From positions 1 through 64,000 of the forward strand of contig NZ_JAAFGM010000011.1 in the NCBI RefSeq assembly GCF_012931985.1: DNA of 64,000 nucleotides. The letters are read 5' to 3'. Each line of letters begins with the position of its first letter. The stretch's first letter is position 1. The DNA comes from Candidatus Roseilinea sp. NK_OTU-006. Its GTDB lineage: Bacteria; Chloroflexota; Anaerolineae; J036; Brachytrichaceae. Made by a program: the position numbers and the translations under genes. Shown here in pieces: positions 43,764-52,824 of the stretch. The notes beneath the pieces were generated by a model that was given only the letters and a program-made list of their open reading frames with translations, made no database searches and was not told the DNA's origin.

Positions 43764-44669
43764 TCAGCCTGGGCGTGGCTCCGGCGTCGCGAGCCGGCGA
43801 GGGCGACGTCCAAAAGCCCCGATTGCAGCGACGCCGTAGATGATCAATGCAAGGCTGACCAGCGTCAGCCACGACAGCCGGTAATCGGGCAGCAAGATCA
43901 GTTGCCAAAATACCGGCAGTCCGATAAACGCTGCGTTATAGCTGGGCACGAGCAAGCTGGCGCGCGCTTTGAGGACGAAGGCCACCTGCGTCAGCACAAA
44001 AGCTAAAAAACCGACCACAAACGATGCAGCAAAGATGACGCTGCCCAACACGGTGGTGGGCAGGATGTTCGACGCGCCGCCGTAGTTTTGACCGATGCCT
44101 TTGAGAAAGGCATCCAAGCTGCCCAGGCTGCCGGCTACCAGGCCGAACACGACGGCCAGGAAGCGCAAATTGCCTGCGCGCCAGGCCACGATCATGCTGA
44201 TCACACCGACAAACAGCCACACCCCCAACGCGAAGAAGAAGGCCGACAAGTTCATCGTGAAGCGGTCGAGCGCTGCCGCGCGCAACAGGTTGTCGTAGCC
44301 GATGCTCGACGTGCCTAGCACGATGGCGCCTGCGCCGAGGGCCTCGCGCCGGCTGATCGGCTCCTTCAATACCCAGTGGGCATACAGCATCAAGAAGACG
44401 AGGCCAACGCCGAACACGCTGCTGAACAGCGCCGGCGGGCCGTAAGGCTGAGCCAAGATCGGCCAAATGAACAGCGTGTTGTTCAAGAAGACGCCGGCAA
44501 GGTAAATCAGCGGCTTGCGCAAGCGCTGACCGCTTGGCGCCGGTTGTCCGCGCAGCCGCGCCTGAAGCTGATCGAATACCTCAATCCCCTGGCGCTCCAG
44601 CGCCTTGGCCAGATGCGTTTGGATCGTTGAGATGAGGCCCAAGCACAAAACCAAGGGAATGTTGGTCAT
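43764..44669 (-). CDS. DMT-superfamily (EamA-like) membrane protein
   Basis: The 301-residue protein has about nine hydrophobic helices with a short cytoplasmic insert after the first (ALERQGIEVFDQLQARLRGQP). The pattern, with paired blocks ending SLALIIYGVAAIGAFGRR, fits the drug/metabolite transporter superfamily, NIPA/EamA-like. The start at ATG 44669 is chosen because the upstream extension overlaps the fusion gene in a low-quality Arg/Ser-rich frame. It lies between the four-domain fusion gene and the glucuronidase gene, so it is a candidate transporter for that pathway's substrate; this is inference. Confidence 0.7.
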   Translation of the reverse strand: MTNIPLVLCLGLISTIQTHLAKALERQGIEVFDQLQARLRGQPAPSGQRLRKPLIYLAGVFLNNTLFIWPILAQPYGPPALFSSVFGVGLVFLMLYAHWVLKEPISRREALGAGAIVLGTSSIGYDNLLRAAALDRFTMNLSAFFFALGVWLFVGVISMIVAWRAGNLRFLAVVFGLVAGSLGSLDAFLKGIGQNYGGASNILPTTVLGSVIFAASFVVGFLAFVLTQVAFVLKARASLLVPSYNAAFIGLPVFWQLILLPDYRLSWLTLVSLALIIYGVAAIGAFGRRPRRLATPEPRPG

Positions 44670-44688
44670 TAGCGACAGTCTGCTTCGA

Positions 44689-47600
44689 TCAGCCGATGCT
44701 CGCGCCGACCTCGCGGAGGAGCTTGACCGTGGCGTCGGCGATGCGCGCCGGCTTCTTGCCGAGCAAGCGACACAAGATGAGCTTGCGCGCCGTGATCTCG
44801 ATGTTTTCAGTCCAGTCCGCAGCGCGGCGCAAGCTAGAGCCGGCGACCACCATGCCATGATTTTGCATCAAAACGGCCAAACCATGTTTGCGCATCGCCT
44901 CCGAAACTGCCTCGGCCAGCGCCTCGCTGCCCGGCATGATGAACGGCACGACAGGCAACTCGCCAATGAAGGCTGCCTCGGTCGAGATCGGCTCGAATTT
45001 CATGCCGACCAGCGACATCAAGGTGGCATACTCCGGGTGACTGTGAATGACGGCCTGGACGTCGGGCATTTTGCGGTAGATCGCGCAGTGGATGCGCAAT
45101 TCACTGGAGGCGGTGTGTTCCGTCGGGCGCACCACTTGGCCATCCAAGTTGATCCGCACCAGCATCTCGGCGCGCAGCTCGCCTTTGAACAGGCCGCTTG
45201 GCGTGATCCAAATCTCGTCCGCTTTGTCCGCGCATCGCGCGCTTACGTTGCCGCCGGTCGCGGTGATCAGCCCCTTGGCGTATAGCTCCTGCGTGATCTT
45301 CACTACGTTCAACGCATCAGAGTCGCCGGCCCATTGCCCGCCTGCGGGCGGAGCGGAAGGGACGGAAACGATTGATGCCGCTGCGACAGGCTGCGGTGCG
45401 ACGGCCGGCGAAGTCAACTCGGCCAGGTTGCCCAGCTCCCCAACCGCAGCGCGCGCTTGAGCATACAGGCGGGACATGTGGCCCTGAATGCGCATGAAGG
45501 CCATGGCGCGCGCGGTGTCGCCGCTGAACGAGAGCTTGCCGCTGAGGGCGGCTTTTGTGGGATTGACGCGGCCGGTGAAGATGCCGTCCAGAACCTCGGT
45601 AGTGGTCTTTAGCCTCACCTCGGCGTGAACGGACGGCGTCCCCACCCCGGCGGTTACCTTGCCGTCAATGAAGGAGAGATAAAACGGCTGATCGAGATCT
45701 TTGAGAGTGAACAGGAAGGTGACCTGTTTGCCTTTGGCGAAGGTCGCCAGCTCAGCATCGGCGGCCACGCGCCGGGTGAAATCGTCCAGCAAGGCCAGCA
45801 CCTTTTGGCGTGTTTCGTTCGTCGCAGGCGGTGCCGAGGCAGGCGTAGCGGAATGTGAGGATGATGAGGGTAAAGCCGGCGTTTGCGCCGCCGTAGAACC
45901 CTCGGCAGCGGCGGGCGAACGTCGCCCGGCAGCGGCTGCCTCCAGGTCGGTCACGGCCGGGCCGGGACGCTGGCGACGCTGGTGCAGCGCCGCTGCATCC
46001 ATCGCGCGTGGCCCGCGCCAGCGAAATGAACGCATAACATCAGGGTTAAGCGCATGATCGGGAGCCTGGCCCGCCAGCAACTGGGTCAGCGCGCGCGCTG
46101 CTGCTTCGCCCTGATGCGCAGCCACCTGTTGGGTGTTGCCACCGATGTGCGGCGTGGCAATGACATTCGGCGCGTTCAGCAGCGGATCGTCCGCCGCCGG
46201 CGGTTCCACGGCGAACACATCGGTCGCGTAGCCGCCCAGTCGGCCCTGATGAAGCGCTTGGCACACTGCTGCTTCGTCCACCAGGGCGGCGCGCGCCGTG
46301 TTGACGAGGAACGCGCCGGGCTTCATTTGCGCTAGCGTCTGAGCATTGATCATGCCCCGCGTCTCATCGGTGACCGGCGCATGCAGGCTCACGAAGTCGC
46401 TCTGCGCCAAGAGCTGCGCCAAGCTGACCTTCTCTGCGCCCATGCGGGTGATTTGCGACTCGCTCAGGAAGGGGTCGCAGATCAACACGCGCGTGCCGAA
46501 GGGGAGCAGCCGCGCTGCTACCTTGCGGCCCACTGCGCCGCCGCCGATCAGCCCCACCGTCTTGCGCCACAGCTCTACGCCGAGGAAAGCTTCATGAGCC
46601 TGGCCGAGCCGGCCCAGGTCGCCCGCTTCGCCCCCCGGCTGATGCAAAAAGGCAAGCGCCGATGGAAGCTTGCGCGCCAGCGCGAGGATGAAAGCCATTG
46701 TCAAATCGGCTACGGCATCGGCGTTGCGCGCCGGCGTGTGTGCGACCACCACCCCGGCCAGCGAGCACGCCTCCACGTCCACGTTGACCGGGTTGCCGCG
46801 ACACACGATCACGGCACGCAGATCGGGCAATTGCAACAGCACCTCGGCATCCACCACGTCCACCTCGGTGATGAAGACGTGGCAACCTTGTAAGGCCTGC
46901 GCCAGCTCGTCTCCTGTCAGCACCACGCCCGCTTCGCGATAGGGTCGGTAGATCACGTCGGCTAATCGGCTCAACTGCGCTCGCGATGCCTCGTCTATCT
47001 CGGCGCTGACGAAGACGCGCGGGCGGAAGGCATCTGGCACGGGCGCAGCCTGCTGAACCGTTGGCGCTTCCAGCACCGCCTCGGTGACGTGCTCGCTTGC
47101 CAGCGCGTCCGCTTCGCGGCGCGCCTGGCAGAGCTGCGACCAGGCGGCGTAAAGCCGATGATAGGTGGCCGATTGAGCGCCGGGCCGATGAGCTTCGGCG
47201 GGGCGCACGAGCGCCTGCGCGGCCGTGGTCAGGCTGTCGAATAAGCCTGCGCCGACGCCGGCGCAGAAAGCGGCGCCGAGCGCGCTGGCTTCGACCACAG
47301 CGCTGGCATAGACCGTTTGTTCCAGCACATCGGCAAGCAGTTGCCTCCAGAAGGGGTTGCGGCTCATGCCGCCGGCCAGCCCAAGCCGCTGCATTGGTCC
47401 TGCGACGGCGGCGAGCTGTTCTAGGTTGGCCCGGATGGCATACGCCATTCCTTCCACCACGGCGCGGGCGAACTGGGGTACGGCGTTCGGCAGCGCTTCG
47501 GCGGCGAGCGCTGAAAACGTGAACGTGTCCACGGGCATCGCCAGCGCGCGCGCGTCGAAGCGGCGCGCGCCGATGGTGGAGTAGGCGTCGGAGGTGGGTT

Positions 47601-48597
47601 GCCGAGCTGCCTCGGCTTCGGCCAACCAGCGAGCCGTGGGCTGCGGGTCGGCAGCAAAGCATAGGCGGGCCAGCCAGTCCAGTGTGGCACCCACGCTGCC
47701 GGCGTTGCTCTCCAAGATGTAGCGGCCTGGGAGAAGATGTAGACCGGCCCACAAGCCCGCATCGGCTGTGATCGGCCGCTCGGTCACCCATTGCACCGGC
47801 GCCGTTGTGCCGGCCACGATGCCGACCTCGCCCGGCGCAAGGATGCCCATGCCGAGCAGGCCACACTGCGTGTCCGGCCCGCCTACTGCCACCGGTGTGC
47901 CGGGCATAAGGCCCAGATCGTCAGCGGCAGCGCGCGTCAAGTCACCCAGGCGCTCGCCGGCCGTGCGAAGCGGCGGAAGCACCTGATCGGGGATCTCTAG
48001 GCGGCGCAGCAAGGGCTGCGCCCATGTCCGCTGATGGATATCCAGCAGCATGGTCTCGCCGGCCTGGGCGGATTCGGCGGACGGTACGCCGGTCATGCGG
48101 TAACCGGCCCAATCGCTCAAGCTCATAACCCACGCTAACGAGTCGAAGGCCTGTGGCTGCTCCTCACGGAGCCAGAGCAGCCGGGCAGCCAGGAAGATGG
48201 GATTCGGGTAATGCCCGCCGATTGCCTGAATTGCCTCGCCGTGCTCGGCAGCCAGTTGTAGCGCCTGGCTGGCGGCGCGGGCATCGCGGTTGGGGGTCAT
48301 CAGCAATACGCGCCCTGTCGCATCTAGCGCAACTGTTGTGTGGCGCATGCTGGCGACGGCCAGCCCGGCGACCTGCGCGGGGTGGACGCCGGCCTGGCGC
48401 AACACGTCGCGCGTTGCCTCCGCTATGGCTTGCCACACGACGTCGGGATCTAGGCGGTACGCGAAGCGCCCGGCCTCCGGTTCGGGAATCAACGACCAGG
48501 CGCAGTGCGCCGCGCGCGTTTCGCGGGTGGCGAGATTCAACAGCAGGCAGCGTGCGCCGCTGCCGCCGAGATCAATCCCGATCAAGTATTCAGGCAT
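44689..48597 (-). CDS. Four-domain fusion: FGGY kinase - D-2-hydroxyacid dehydrogenase - SCP2 - class II aldolase
   Basis: The 1302-residue protein unites enzymes normally separate. Residues 1-490 are an FGGY sugar kinase (LIGIDLGGSGARC phosphate loop; GGPDTQCG with catalytic Asp242; LGLAGGMSRNPFWRQ). Residues 527-855 are a D-2-hydroxyacid dehydrogenase (GLIGGGAVGRKVA NAD loop; catalytic Arg769 in NTARAAL, Glu798, His817 in TPHIGG). After an Ala/Ser/Pro linker, residues 930-1045 form an SCP2 domain (VNPTKAALSGKLSFSGD). Residues 1095-1302 form a class II aldolase (GNVSAR; Glu1166 in SSELRIH; zinc ligands His1185, His1187 and His1247). All catalytic residues are kept. Kinase plus class II aldolase suggests phosphorylation of a ketose followed by cleavage to DHAP and an aldehyde. 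It overlaps the ALDH gene by 8 bp. Confidence 0.9.
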   Translation of the reverse strand: MPEYLIGIDLGGSGARCLLLNLATRETRAAHCAWSLIPEPEAGRFAYRLDPDVVWQAIAEATRDVLRQAGVHPAQVAGLAVASMRHTTVALDATGRVLLMTPNRDARAASQALQLAAEHGEAIQAIGGHYPNPIFLAARLLWLREEQPQAFDSLAWVMSLSDWAGYRMTGVPSAESAQAGETMLLDIHQRTWAQPLLRRLEIPDQVLPPLRTAGERLGDLTRAAADDLGLMPGTPVAVGGPDTQCGLLGMGILAPGEVGIVAGTTAPVQWVTERPITADAGLWAGLHLLPGRYILESNAGSVGATLDWLARLCFAADPQPTARWLAEAEAARQPTSDAYSTIGARRFDARALAMPVDTFTFSALAAEALPNAVPQFARAVVEGMAYAIRANLEQLAAVAGPMQRLGLAGGMSRNPFWRQLLADVLEQTVYASAVVEASALGAAFCAGVGAGLFDSLTTAAQALVRPAEAHRPGAQSATYHRLYAAWSQLCQARREADALASEHVTEAVLEAPTVQQAAPVPDAFRPRVFVSAEIDEASRAQLSRLADVIYRPYREAGVVLTGDELAQALQGCHVFITEVDVVDAEVLLQLPDLRAVIVCRGNPVNVDVEACSLAGVVVAHTPARNADAVADLTMAFILALARKLPSALAFLHQPGGEAGDLGRLGQAHEAFLGVELWRKTVGLIGGGAVGRKVAARLLPFGTRVLICDPFLSESQITRMGAEKVSLAQLLAQSDFVSLHAPVTDETRGMINAQTLAQMKPGAFLVNTARAALVDEAAVCQALHQGRLGGYATDVFAVEPPAADDPLLNAPNVIATPHIGGNTQQVAAHQGEAAARALTQLLAGQAPDHALNPDVMRSFRWRGPRAMDAAALHQRRQRPGPAVTDLEAAAAGRRSPAAAEGSTAAQTPALPSSSSHSATPASAPPATNETRQKVLALLDDFTRRVAADAELATFAKGKQVTFLFTLKDLDQPFYLSFIDGKVTAGVGTPSVHAEVRLKTTTEVLDGIFTGRVNPTKAALSGKLSFSGDTARAMAFMRIQGHMSRLYAQARAAVGELGNLAELTSPAVAPQPVAAASIVSVPSAPPAGGQWAGDSDALNVVKITQELYAKGLITATGGNVSARCADKADEIWITPSGLFKGELRAEMLVRINLDGQVVRPTEHTASSELRIHCAIYRKMPDVQAVIHSHPEYATLMSLVGMKFEPISTEAAFIGELPVVPFIMPGSEALAEAVSEAMRKHGLAVLMQNHGMVVAGSSLRRAADWTENIEITARKLILCRLLGKKPARIADATVKLLREVGASIG

Positions 48598-50125
48598 TGC
48601 CTTGACCTCCGTGCAGCAGAAATCGAAGGATGTTCTTCAGCGCTGAAGCGCGCTCCCGCCCTGTGCCGAAGAGTAAGTAAAGCAAGGCGCGCACAAAGTC
48701 CACTTTTGCTGCCGAGTAGGGGAAGCGCATCAAGGGCAAGTCCAGCCTGGGCCAGGAGAGATGCTGCCAGATGACCATCTCATACAAGCCCTCGACGCCT
48801 CGCGTGCGGCCGAAGCCGCTGGCTTTGCGGCCGCCCCAGCCCACCTCGGCGTAGGTGCTGGAGGCGCCGTGTTCGTTGATCGAGGCGTCGCTGACGGCGA
48901 GCCGCGCCAGCAACTGCCGCCCCCGTCGCACGTCACGCGTCCAGATGCTGGCCGTCAGGCCATAGGGGCTGGCGTTGGTGAGCTGAATGGCTTCCTCCAC
49001 ATCGCGCACCGGCCGGATCGGCAGGAGCGGGCCAAAAGTCTCGTCGCGCATGAGGGCCATGTCGTCCGTGACGTTGGTCAGGACGGTGGGAGGGAAGAAG
49101 CGGCCAGGTCCGGGTAGAGGCTGGCCGCCGGTGAGCACGCGCGCCCCACGCTGAATCGCCTCCTGCAACTGCTGTTGCACGACGTTGAACTGCGCCTCGG
49201 TGGTGATAGCTCCCACATCGTTGCAGGGGTCGGTGGCCGGGCCCACGCGGAGGCGCTGGGCTTTCTCCACCAGCTTTTGGGTGAACGCTTCGGCGACCGG
49301 TTGCTCCACGTAGATGCGCTCAATCGCCAAACAGGCTTGACCGGCGTTGAGCAAGGCACCCCACAGCACGCCCTCGGCAGCGCGATCGAGGTCGGCGTCG
49401 GCCAGCACGATTGCTGCGTCTTTGCCGCCCAGCTCCAGTGTGACCGGCACCAGATGCTGTCCGGCCAGCGCGGCGACCTTGCGTCCATTGGCCGCGCTGC
49501 CGGTGAACACCAGCTTGTCAATGCCGCCGGCGATCAGCGCCTGGCCGGTGGTCGCGTCGCCGGTGACCACCTGCACCAGCCCCTCCGGCAATCCGGCCTG
49601 GCGCGCCAGCTCGCCGATCTTCAGCCCGATCAGCGGCGTGTATTCCGAGGGCTTCAATACAACAGCGTTGCCGGCCACCAGCGCGGCGCTGAGCGGATCC
49701 ATGCTGAGCATGAGCGGATAGTTCCACGGCGAGATCACGCCGACCACGCCGTAGGGCTGGGCGATGAGGCGATGCGCCCGCAGTGCGCCTAGGCGCGGCC
49801 ATAGCCTGCGCGGGCGCAGCGCGCGCTCGGCGCGGCGCGCGTAGAAGCTTAGCAAGTCCAACGAGGAAAGCACCTCGCCATACGCCTCGATCTGATCCTT
49901 GCCTTGTTCGGCCACAATGAGCTGCGCAAGCGCATCGGCCTGGGTTAACAACAGGCGGCGCAGAGGCTTGAGCGCATCCAGGCGCTGGCGAACGGTCAAC
50001 GCGGCCCACGCGGCCTGGGCGCGGCGCGCTGCCTGCACAGCCGCGCGCACATCATCGGCGCTGCAGATCGGCGCGCGGCCCAGTTCTTCACCGGTGACGG
50101 AATGGCGGGAGATCAGTTCGGTCAT
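48590..50125 (-). CDS. NAD(P)-dependent aldehyde dehydrogenase with hydrophobic C-terminal tail
   Basis: The 511-residue enzyme oxidises aldehydes to acids. It keeps the whole active site: Asn135 (SPWNYPL), Lys158 (LKPSEYTP), FTGSAANGRKV, Glu231 (LELGGKD) and Cys265 (GQACLAIER). The C-terminus adds about 50 residues beyond the catalytic domain, with aromatic, basic and hydrophobic segments (VRALLYLLFGTG...LRFLLHGG), resembling membrane-associated aldehyde dehydrogenases. Its 3' end overlaps the four-domain fusion gene by 8 bp, so it probably handles the aldehyde released by the fused aldolase. It is the first gene of the cluster. Confidence 0.88.
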   Translation of the reverse strand: MTELISRHSVTGEELGRAPICSADDVRAAVQAARRAQAAWAALTVRQRLDALKPLRRLLLTQADALAQLIVAEQGKDQIEAYGEVLSSLDLLSFYARRAERALRPRRLWPRLGALRAHRLIAQPYGVVGVISPWNYPLMLSMDPLSAALVAGNAVVLKPSEYTPLIGLKIGELARQAGLPEGLVQVVTGDATTGQALIAGGIDKLVFTGSAANGRKVAALAGQHLVPVTLELGGKDAAIVLADADLDRAAEGVLWGALLNAGQACLAIERIYVEQPVAEAFTQKLVEKAQRLRVGPATDPCNDVGAITTEAQFNVVQQQLQEAIQRGARVLTGGQPLPGPGRFFPPTVLTNVTDDMALMRDETFGPLLPIRPVRDVEEAIQLTNASPYGLTASIWTRDVRRGRQLLARLAVSDASINEHGASSTYAEVGWGGRKASGFGRTRGVEGLYEMVIWQHLSWPRLDLPLMRFPYSAAKVDFVRALLYLLFGTGRERASALKNILRFLLHGGQGNA

Positions 50126-50327
50126 GGCTCAACTCATCACGGCTTCGCTCGATTGAACGCTGCGCTCGAAGCCGCCCGACGGTCGGTGATAGCGACCCAG
50201 CCAACCGAACGGGCGTTCAATTCCTCGTTTGGTCCGCGCGCTCCGGCCCGCAGCTTGAGGTGGACGGCATGCAATCGCCAGCGTCTGGCCGAGGATCAAC
50301 TTGGCCCACGCCACGCGGATGCCCTCT
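50126..50327. other. Intergenic between the ALDH and clpP genes
   Basis: No gene is recognised in this stretch of about 200 bp, which should hold the promoter of the carbohydrate cluster. No clear -35/-10 pair is visible upstream of the ALDH start. Confidence 0.5.
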
Positions 50328-50358
50328 AAGCGCCGGTCTGCCTCGAGAACCGGCGCTT
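50328..50358 (-). terminator. Hairpin after clpP
   Basis: AAGCGCCGGT and ACCGGCGCTT form a perfect 10-bp stem with an 11-nt loop, 12 bp beyond the clpP stop. No T-run follows on the minus strand, so it may terminate weakly or protect the mRNA end. Confidence 0.5.
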
Positions 50359-50370
50359 CATCTGCGCCGG

Positions 50371-51063
50371 TCAGGCCTTGTGAATCTGGTCGGCCGCAGG
50401 CGACGTTTCCGCCTTCGGCTGGCTGAGTAGCGCCACTTTGTTGGGGTTGAGTTCGGCGATCGCGTCAATCACGCCCAGCGCTTTGGCCTGCTCCGGCGTG
50501 AAGTACACATCGCGGTCGGTGTACCGGATGACCTGCTCTTCGGTCATGTGGGTGTGGCGCATGATGATCTTGTTGATCGTGTCTTTGATGCGCAGGATCT
50601 CGCGCGCTTGAATCTCGATGTCGGACGCCTGACCTTGGGCGCCGCCGAGCGGCTGATGCATGTGAATGGTGGCGTTGGGCAAGGCGTAGCGCTTGCCCTT
50701 GGTGCCGGCCAAGAGCAGCAGCGTGCCGAAGCTGGCCGTCAGGCCGACGGCGAATGTGGCTACCGGCGCCGAGATCATCTGCATCGTGTCGTAGATGGCC
50801 ATGCCAGCATAGACCGAGCCGCCTGGCGAGTTGATGAAGAACTGGATGTCCTTCTCGTTGTCCTCTCGCTCCAGGAAGAGTAACTGCGCCACGATCAAGT
50901 TGGCCACCTGGTCGTTGATCGGCGTGCCGAGGAAGACGATGCGCTCTTTCAACAGCAGCGAGTAGATGTCGTACGCGCGTTCGACGCGACCGTTGGTCTC
51001 GATCACCATCGGGATGACGTTCTTGATCGCGTCGAACCGTGCCTGAGAATAGATTGGAACCAT
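50371..51063 (-). CDS. clpP: ATP-dependent Clp protease proteolytic subunit
   Basis: ClpP forms the proteolytic barrel used by ClpX or ClpA/C. The 230-residue protein has [20 protein letters not shown], catalytic Ser111 (LTASFGTLL), His136 (IHMHQPLGG) and an Asp in [13 protein letters not shown] (183-185). The Ser motif differs slightly from the common AASMGA. The start ATG 51063 has AAGGGA 7 nt upstream and is preferred to 51135. It follows tig with a 107-bp gap, the common tig-clpP order; clpX is not next. Confidence 0.93.
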   Translation of the reverse strand: MVPIYSQARFDAIKNVIPMVIETNGRVERAYDIYSLLLKERIVFLGTPINDQVANLIVAQLLFLEREDNEKDIQFFINSPGGSVYAGMAIYDTMQMISAPVATFAVGLTASFGTLLLLAGTKGKRYALPNATIHMHQPLGGAQGQASDIEIQAREILRIKDTINKIIMRHTHMTEEQVIRYTDRDVYFTPEQAKALGVIDAIAELNPNKVALLSQPKAETSPAADQIHKA

Positions 51064-51170
51064 ACTTAATCCCTTTTGTGGCCATCCGCGCAACAGCGTT
51101 GCCGGATGGCTCAACAGAAGCTCCGCGATTCGCAAGTACTACCGCGCCGTCATTAGCCGAACGTTGGCGA

Positions 51171-52508
51171 TCAGGCTGCCGCCGGCTCGGCCGAAGGCTG
51201 ACCGGCCGGTTCGGCCGCCAGTTCGCCCTTGGCGATCCGCATCATGCGGTCCAACACTTTAGTCGAGAGGAGGCTGTTCTTGAGGGCGCTGCGCGTATCG
51301 GCTCGGGCCAGCACCTTGCGCACTTCGGCCTGGCGGCTGCCATAGCGCTGGGCGGCCAGCTCGACTTCGGCGGCGATCTCCTCCTCGCTCACGTTCAGGC
51401 CCTCGGCGCGTGATAGCTCGCGCATGACTAACCCGCGCCGGCCGCGCTGCTCGGCGATTGGCCGCAGCTCTTCGCGCACTTGCTGCTCAGTCTTGCCTTG
51501 CAGCTTCAGCCACTCTTCGAAGGGCATCCCTTCGACTTTGCGAACGTCATCCTTAAAGTCCGCGAACAGACGATCCAGTTGGTCCTCGATGAAATCGGGC
51601 GGATAACGCACCTCGGCCAGCGCGGTGAACGCGTCAAGCGCCTGGAGGGCGAATGACTGATCGGCCTGGCGCTGCTTGTATTCGATCAGCCGACGACGCA
51701 AGTCCTCGCGCAGCTCGGCCAGGGTCGAAAAGGCGCTGGCCGCCTGGGCGAGTTCGTCGTTGATGTCGGGGAGCGTCCGGCTGCTGACCCGCTGCACATC
51801 AATCGCGACGTCAATCGTCTGGCCGCGCAGCGATGCTTCGTCGAAGTCATCCGGCAAGGTCAGCGTCGCGTCCTTGTGTTCGCCGGCGCTCATCCCGACG
51901 ATGAGGGCGGACAGCCCGGGCAACACTTCGTCCTCTGCTTTGAGCACCAGGCCGCGCTTCGGCTGGAAGCGGAGCGCTACTTCATCGCTGCCTGGCAGTT
52001 TGCCCACCACACTCACCTCGACCAAGTCTCCCATCTCCGCTGGCCGCTCGACCAGTTGCACGATGGCGTGCTCCTCGCGGATGAACTGGAGCTGCTGCTC
52101 GATTTCCTCATCGGTGACGACGACCGACGGCGCCGGCAGGCGAATGGATCGGTAATCCCTCAGGTCCACCTTCGGTTCGAGCGGCACACGCGCGACCAAT
52201 TGGTAAGGCGATTGTCTCACCTCCTCAATCCGGCCGGGGCCATAGGGGTCTATGCCGGCCTCATCCAGCGCTTTCGGATACACCTCGCGAGCGACGCGAT
52301 CCACGACTTCGGCATCGAAGACCGACTGGCCGCCGACGGCGCGGATAACGGCTGCCATCGGCGCGTGACCGGGGCGGAAGCCGGGGATGCGCACCTGCTT
52401 GGATAGCTCACGAGCCACATCGCGACGCGCCTGGTTCACGACGTCATCATCTACAGTGATGGTCAGGCGCACTTCGTGCGTATCGAGGGTTTCAACTTGG
52501 AAGTTCAT
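51171..52508 (-). CDS. tig: Trigger factor
   Basis: Trigger factor is the ribosome-bound chaperone and prolyl isomerase that meets nascent chains. The 445-residue protein starts MNFQVETLDTHEVRLTITV. It has the ribosome-binding GFRPGHAP signature (about 43-50), an FKBP-like domain (about 160-245), and the long helical C-terminal chaperone arms. The short C-terminal tail is Ala/Pro/Glu-rich. ATG 52508 lies 13 nt after the 3' end of a tRNA-Leu on the same strand, with no ribosome-binding sequence visible in between. Confidence 0.93.
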   Translation of the reverse strand: MNFQVETLDTHEVRLTITVDDDVVNQARRDVARELSKQVRIPGFRPGHAPMAAVIRAVGGQSVFDAEVVDRVAREVYPKALDEAGIDPYGPGRIEEVRQSPYQLVARVPLEPKVDLRDYRSIRLPAPSVVVTDEEIEQQLQFIREEHAIVQLVERPAEMGDLVEVSVVGKLPGSDEVALRFQPKRGLVLKAEDEVLPGLSALIVGMSAGEHKDATLTLPDDFDEASLRGQTIDVAIDVQRVSSRTLPDINDELAQAASAFSTLAELREDLRRRLIEYKQRQADQSFALQALDAFTALAEVRYPPDFIEDQLDRLFADFKDDVRKVEGMPFEEWLKLQGKTEQQVREELRPIAEQRGRRGLVMRELSRAEGLNVSEEEIAAEVELAAQRYGSRQAEVRKVLARADTRSALKNSLLSTKVLDRMMRIAKGELAAEPAGQPSAEPAAA

Positions 52509-52521
52509 GGTTTTGATCCGA

Positions 52522-52603
52522 TGGGGACGGTGGGACTTGAACCCACATGCCTTGCGGCACATGATCCTAAGTCATGCGCGTCTGCCAATTCCGCCACATC
52601 CCC
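52522..52603 (-). tRNA. tRNA-Leu (UAG)
   Basis: The minus strand folds as a type II tRNA of 82 nt. The acceptor GGGGATG pairs with CGTCCCC (one U-G pair), the D arm has GCG/CGC, the anticodon stem is CATGA/TCATG with loop CTTAGGA (anticodon TAG), the short variable arm is GCC-GCAA-GGC, and the T arm is GTGGG/CCCAC with TTCAAGT. The discriminator base is A and CCA is not encoded. It lies directly upstream of tig. Confidence 0.95.
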
Positions 52604-52736
52604 ACAACCTGCAAGGGGCTTATTCGCGTCTGCGGTGGGCAGCTCGGCACCCCCGGCGCATCCTCCAATGGGCGGCCGCGCGCTCCGGTTGCGCTTCGGC
52701 GAACGCGCCCACGTCACTGTGCCCTCAGGCGGGGAG

Positions 52737-52742
52737 ATTATA
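52737..52742 (-). promoter_or_regulatory. Possible TATAAT box upstream of tRNA-Leu/tig
   Basis: TATAAT on the minus strand, within TAGTATAAT, lies about 130 bp upstream of tRNA-Leu. It could drive the tRNA-tig-clpP unit. No -35 is evident. Confidence 0.3.
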
Positions 52743-52824
52743 CTAGCTGCCTCGATGTGACGGAGATGTGATGGATCGGACCGGCTGGCGCGGTGCGACC
52801 GTTTGGGTTGACCTGTGAGCGCGT

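Noticed and set aside
46592-47866. 424-codon frame in another frame of the four-domain fusion gene
   Set aside because: It is extremely Arg/Gly-rich and lies inside the kinase and dehydrogenase codons, which match their families closely.
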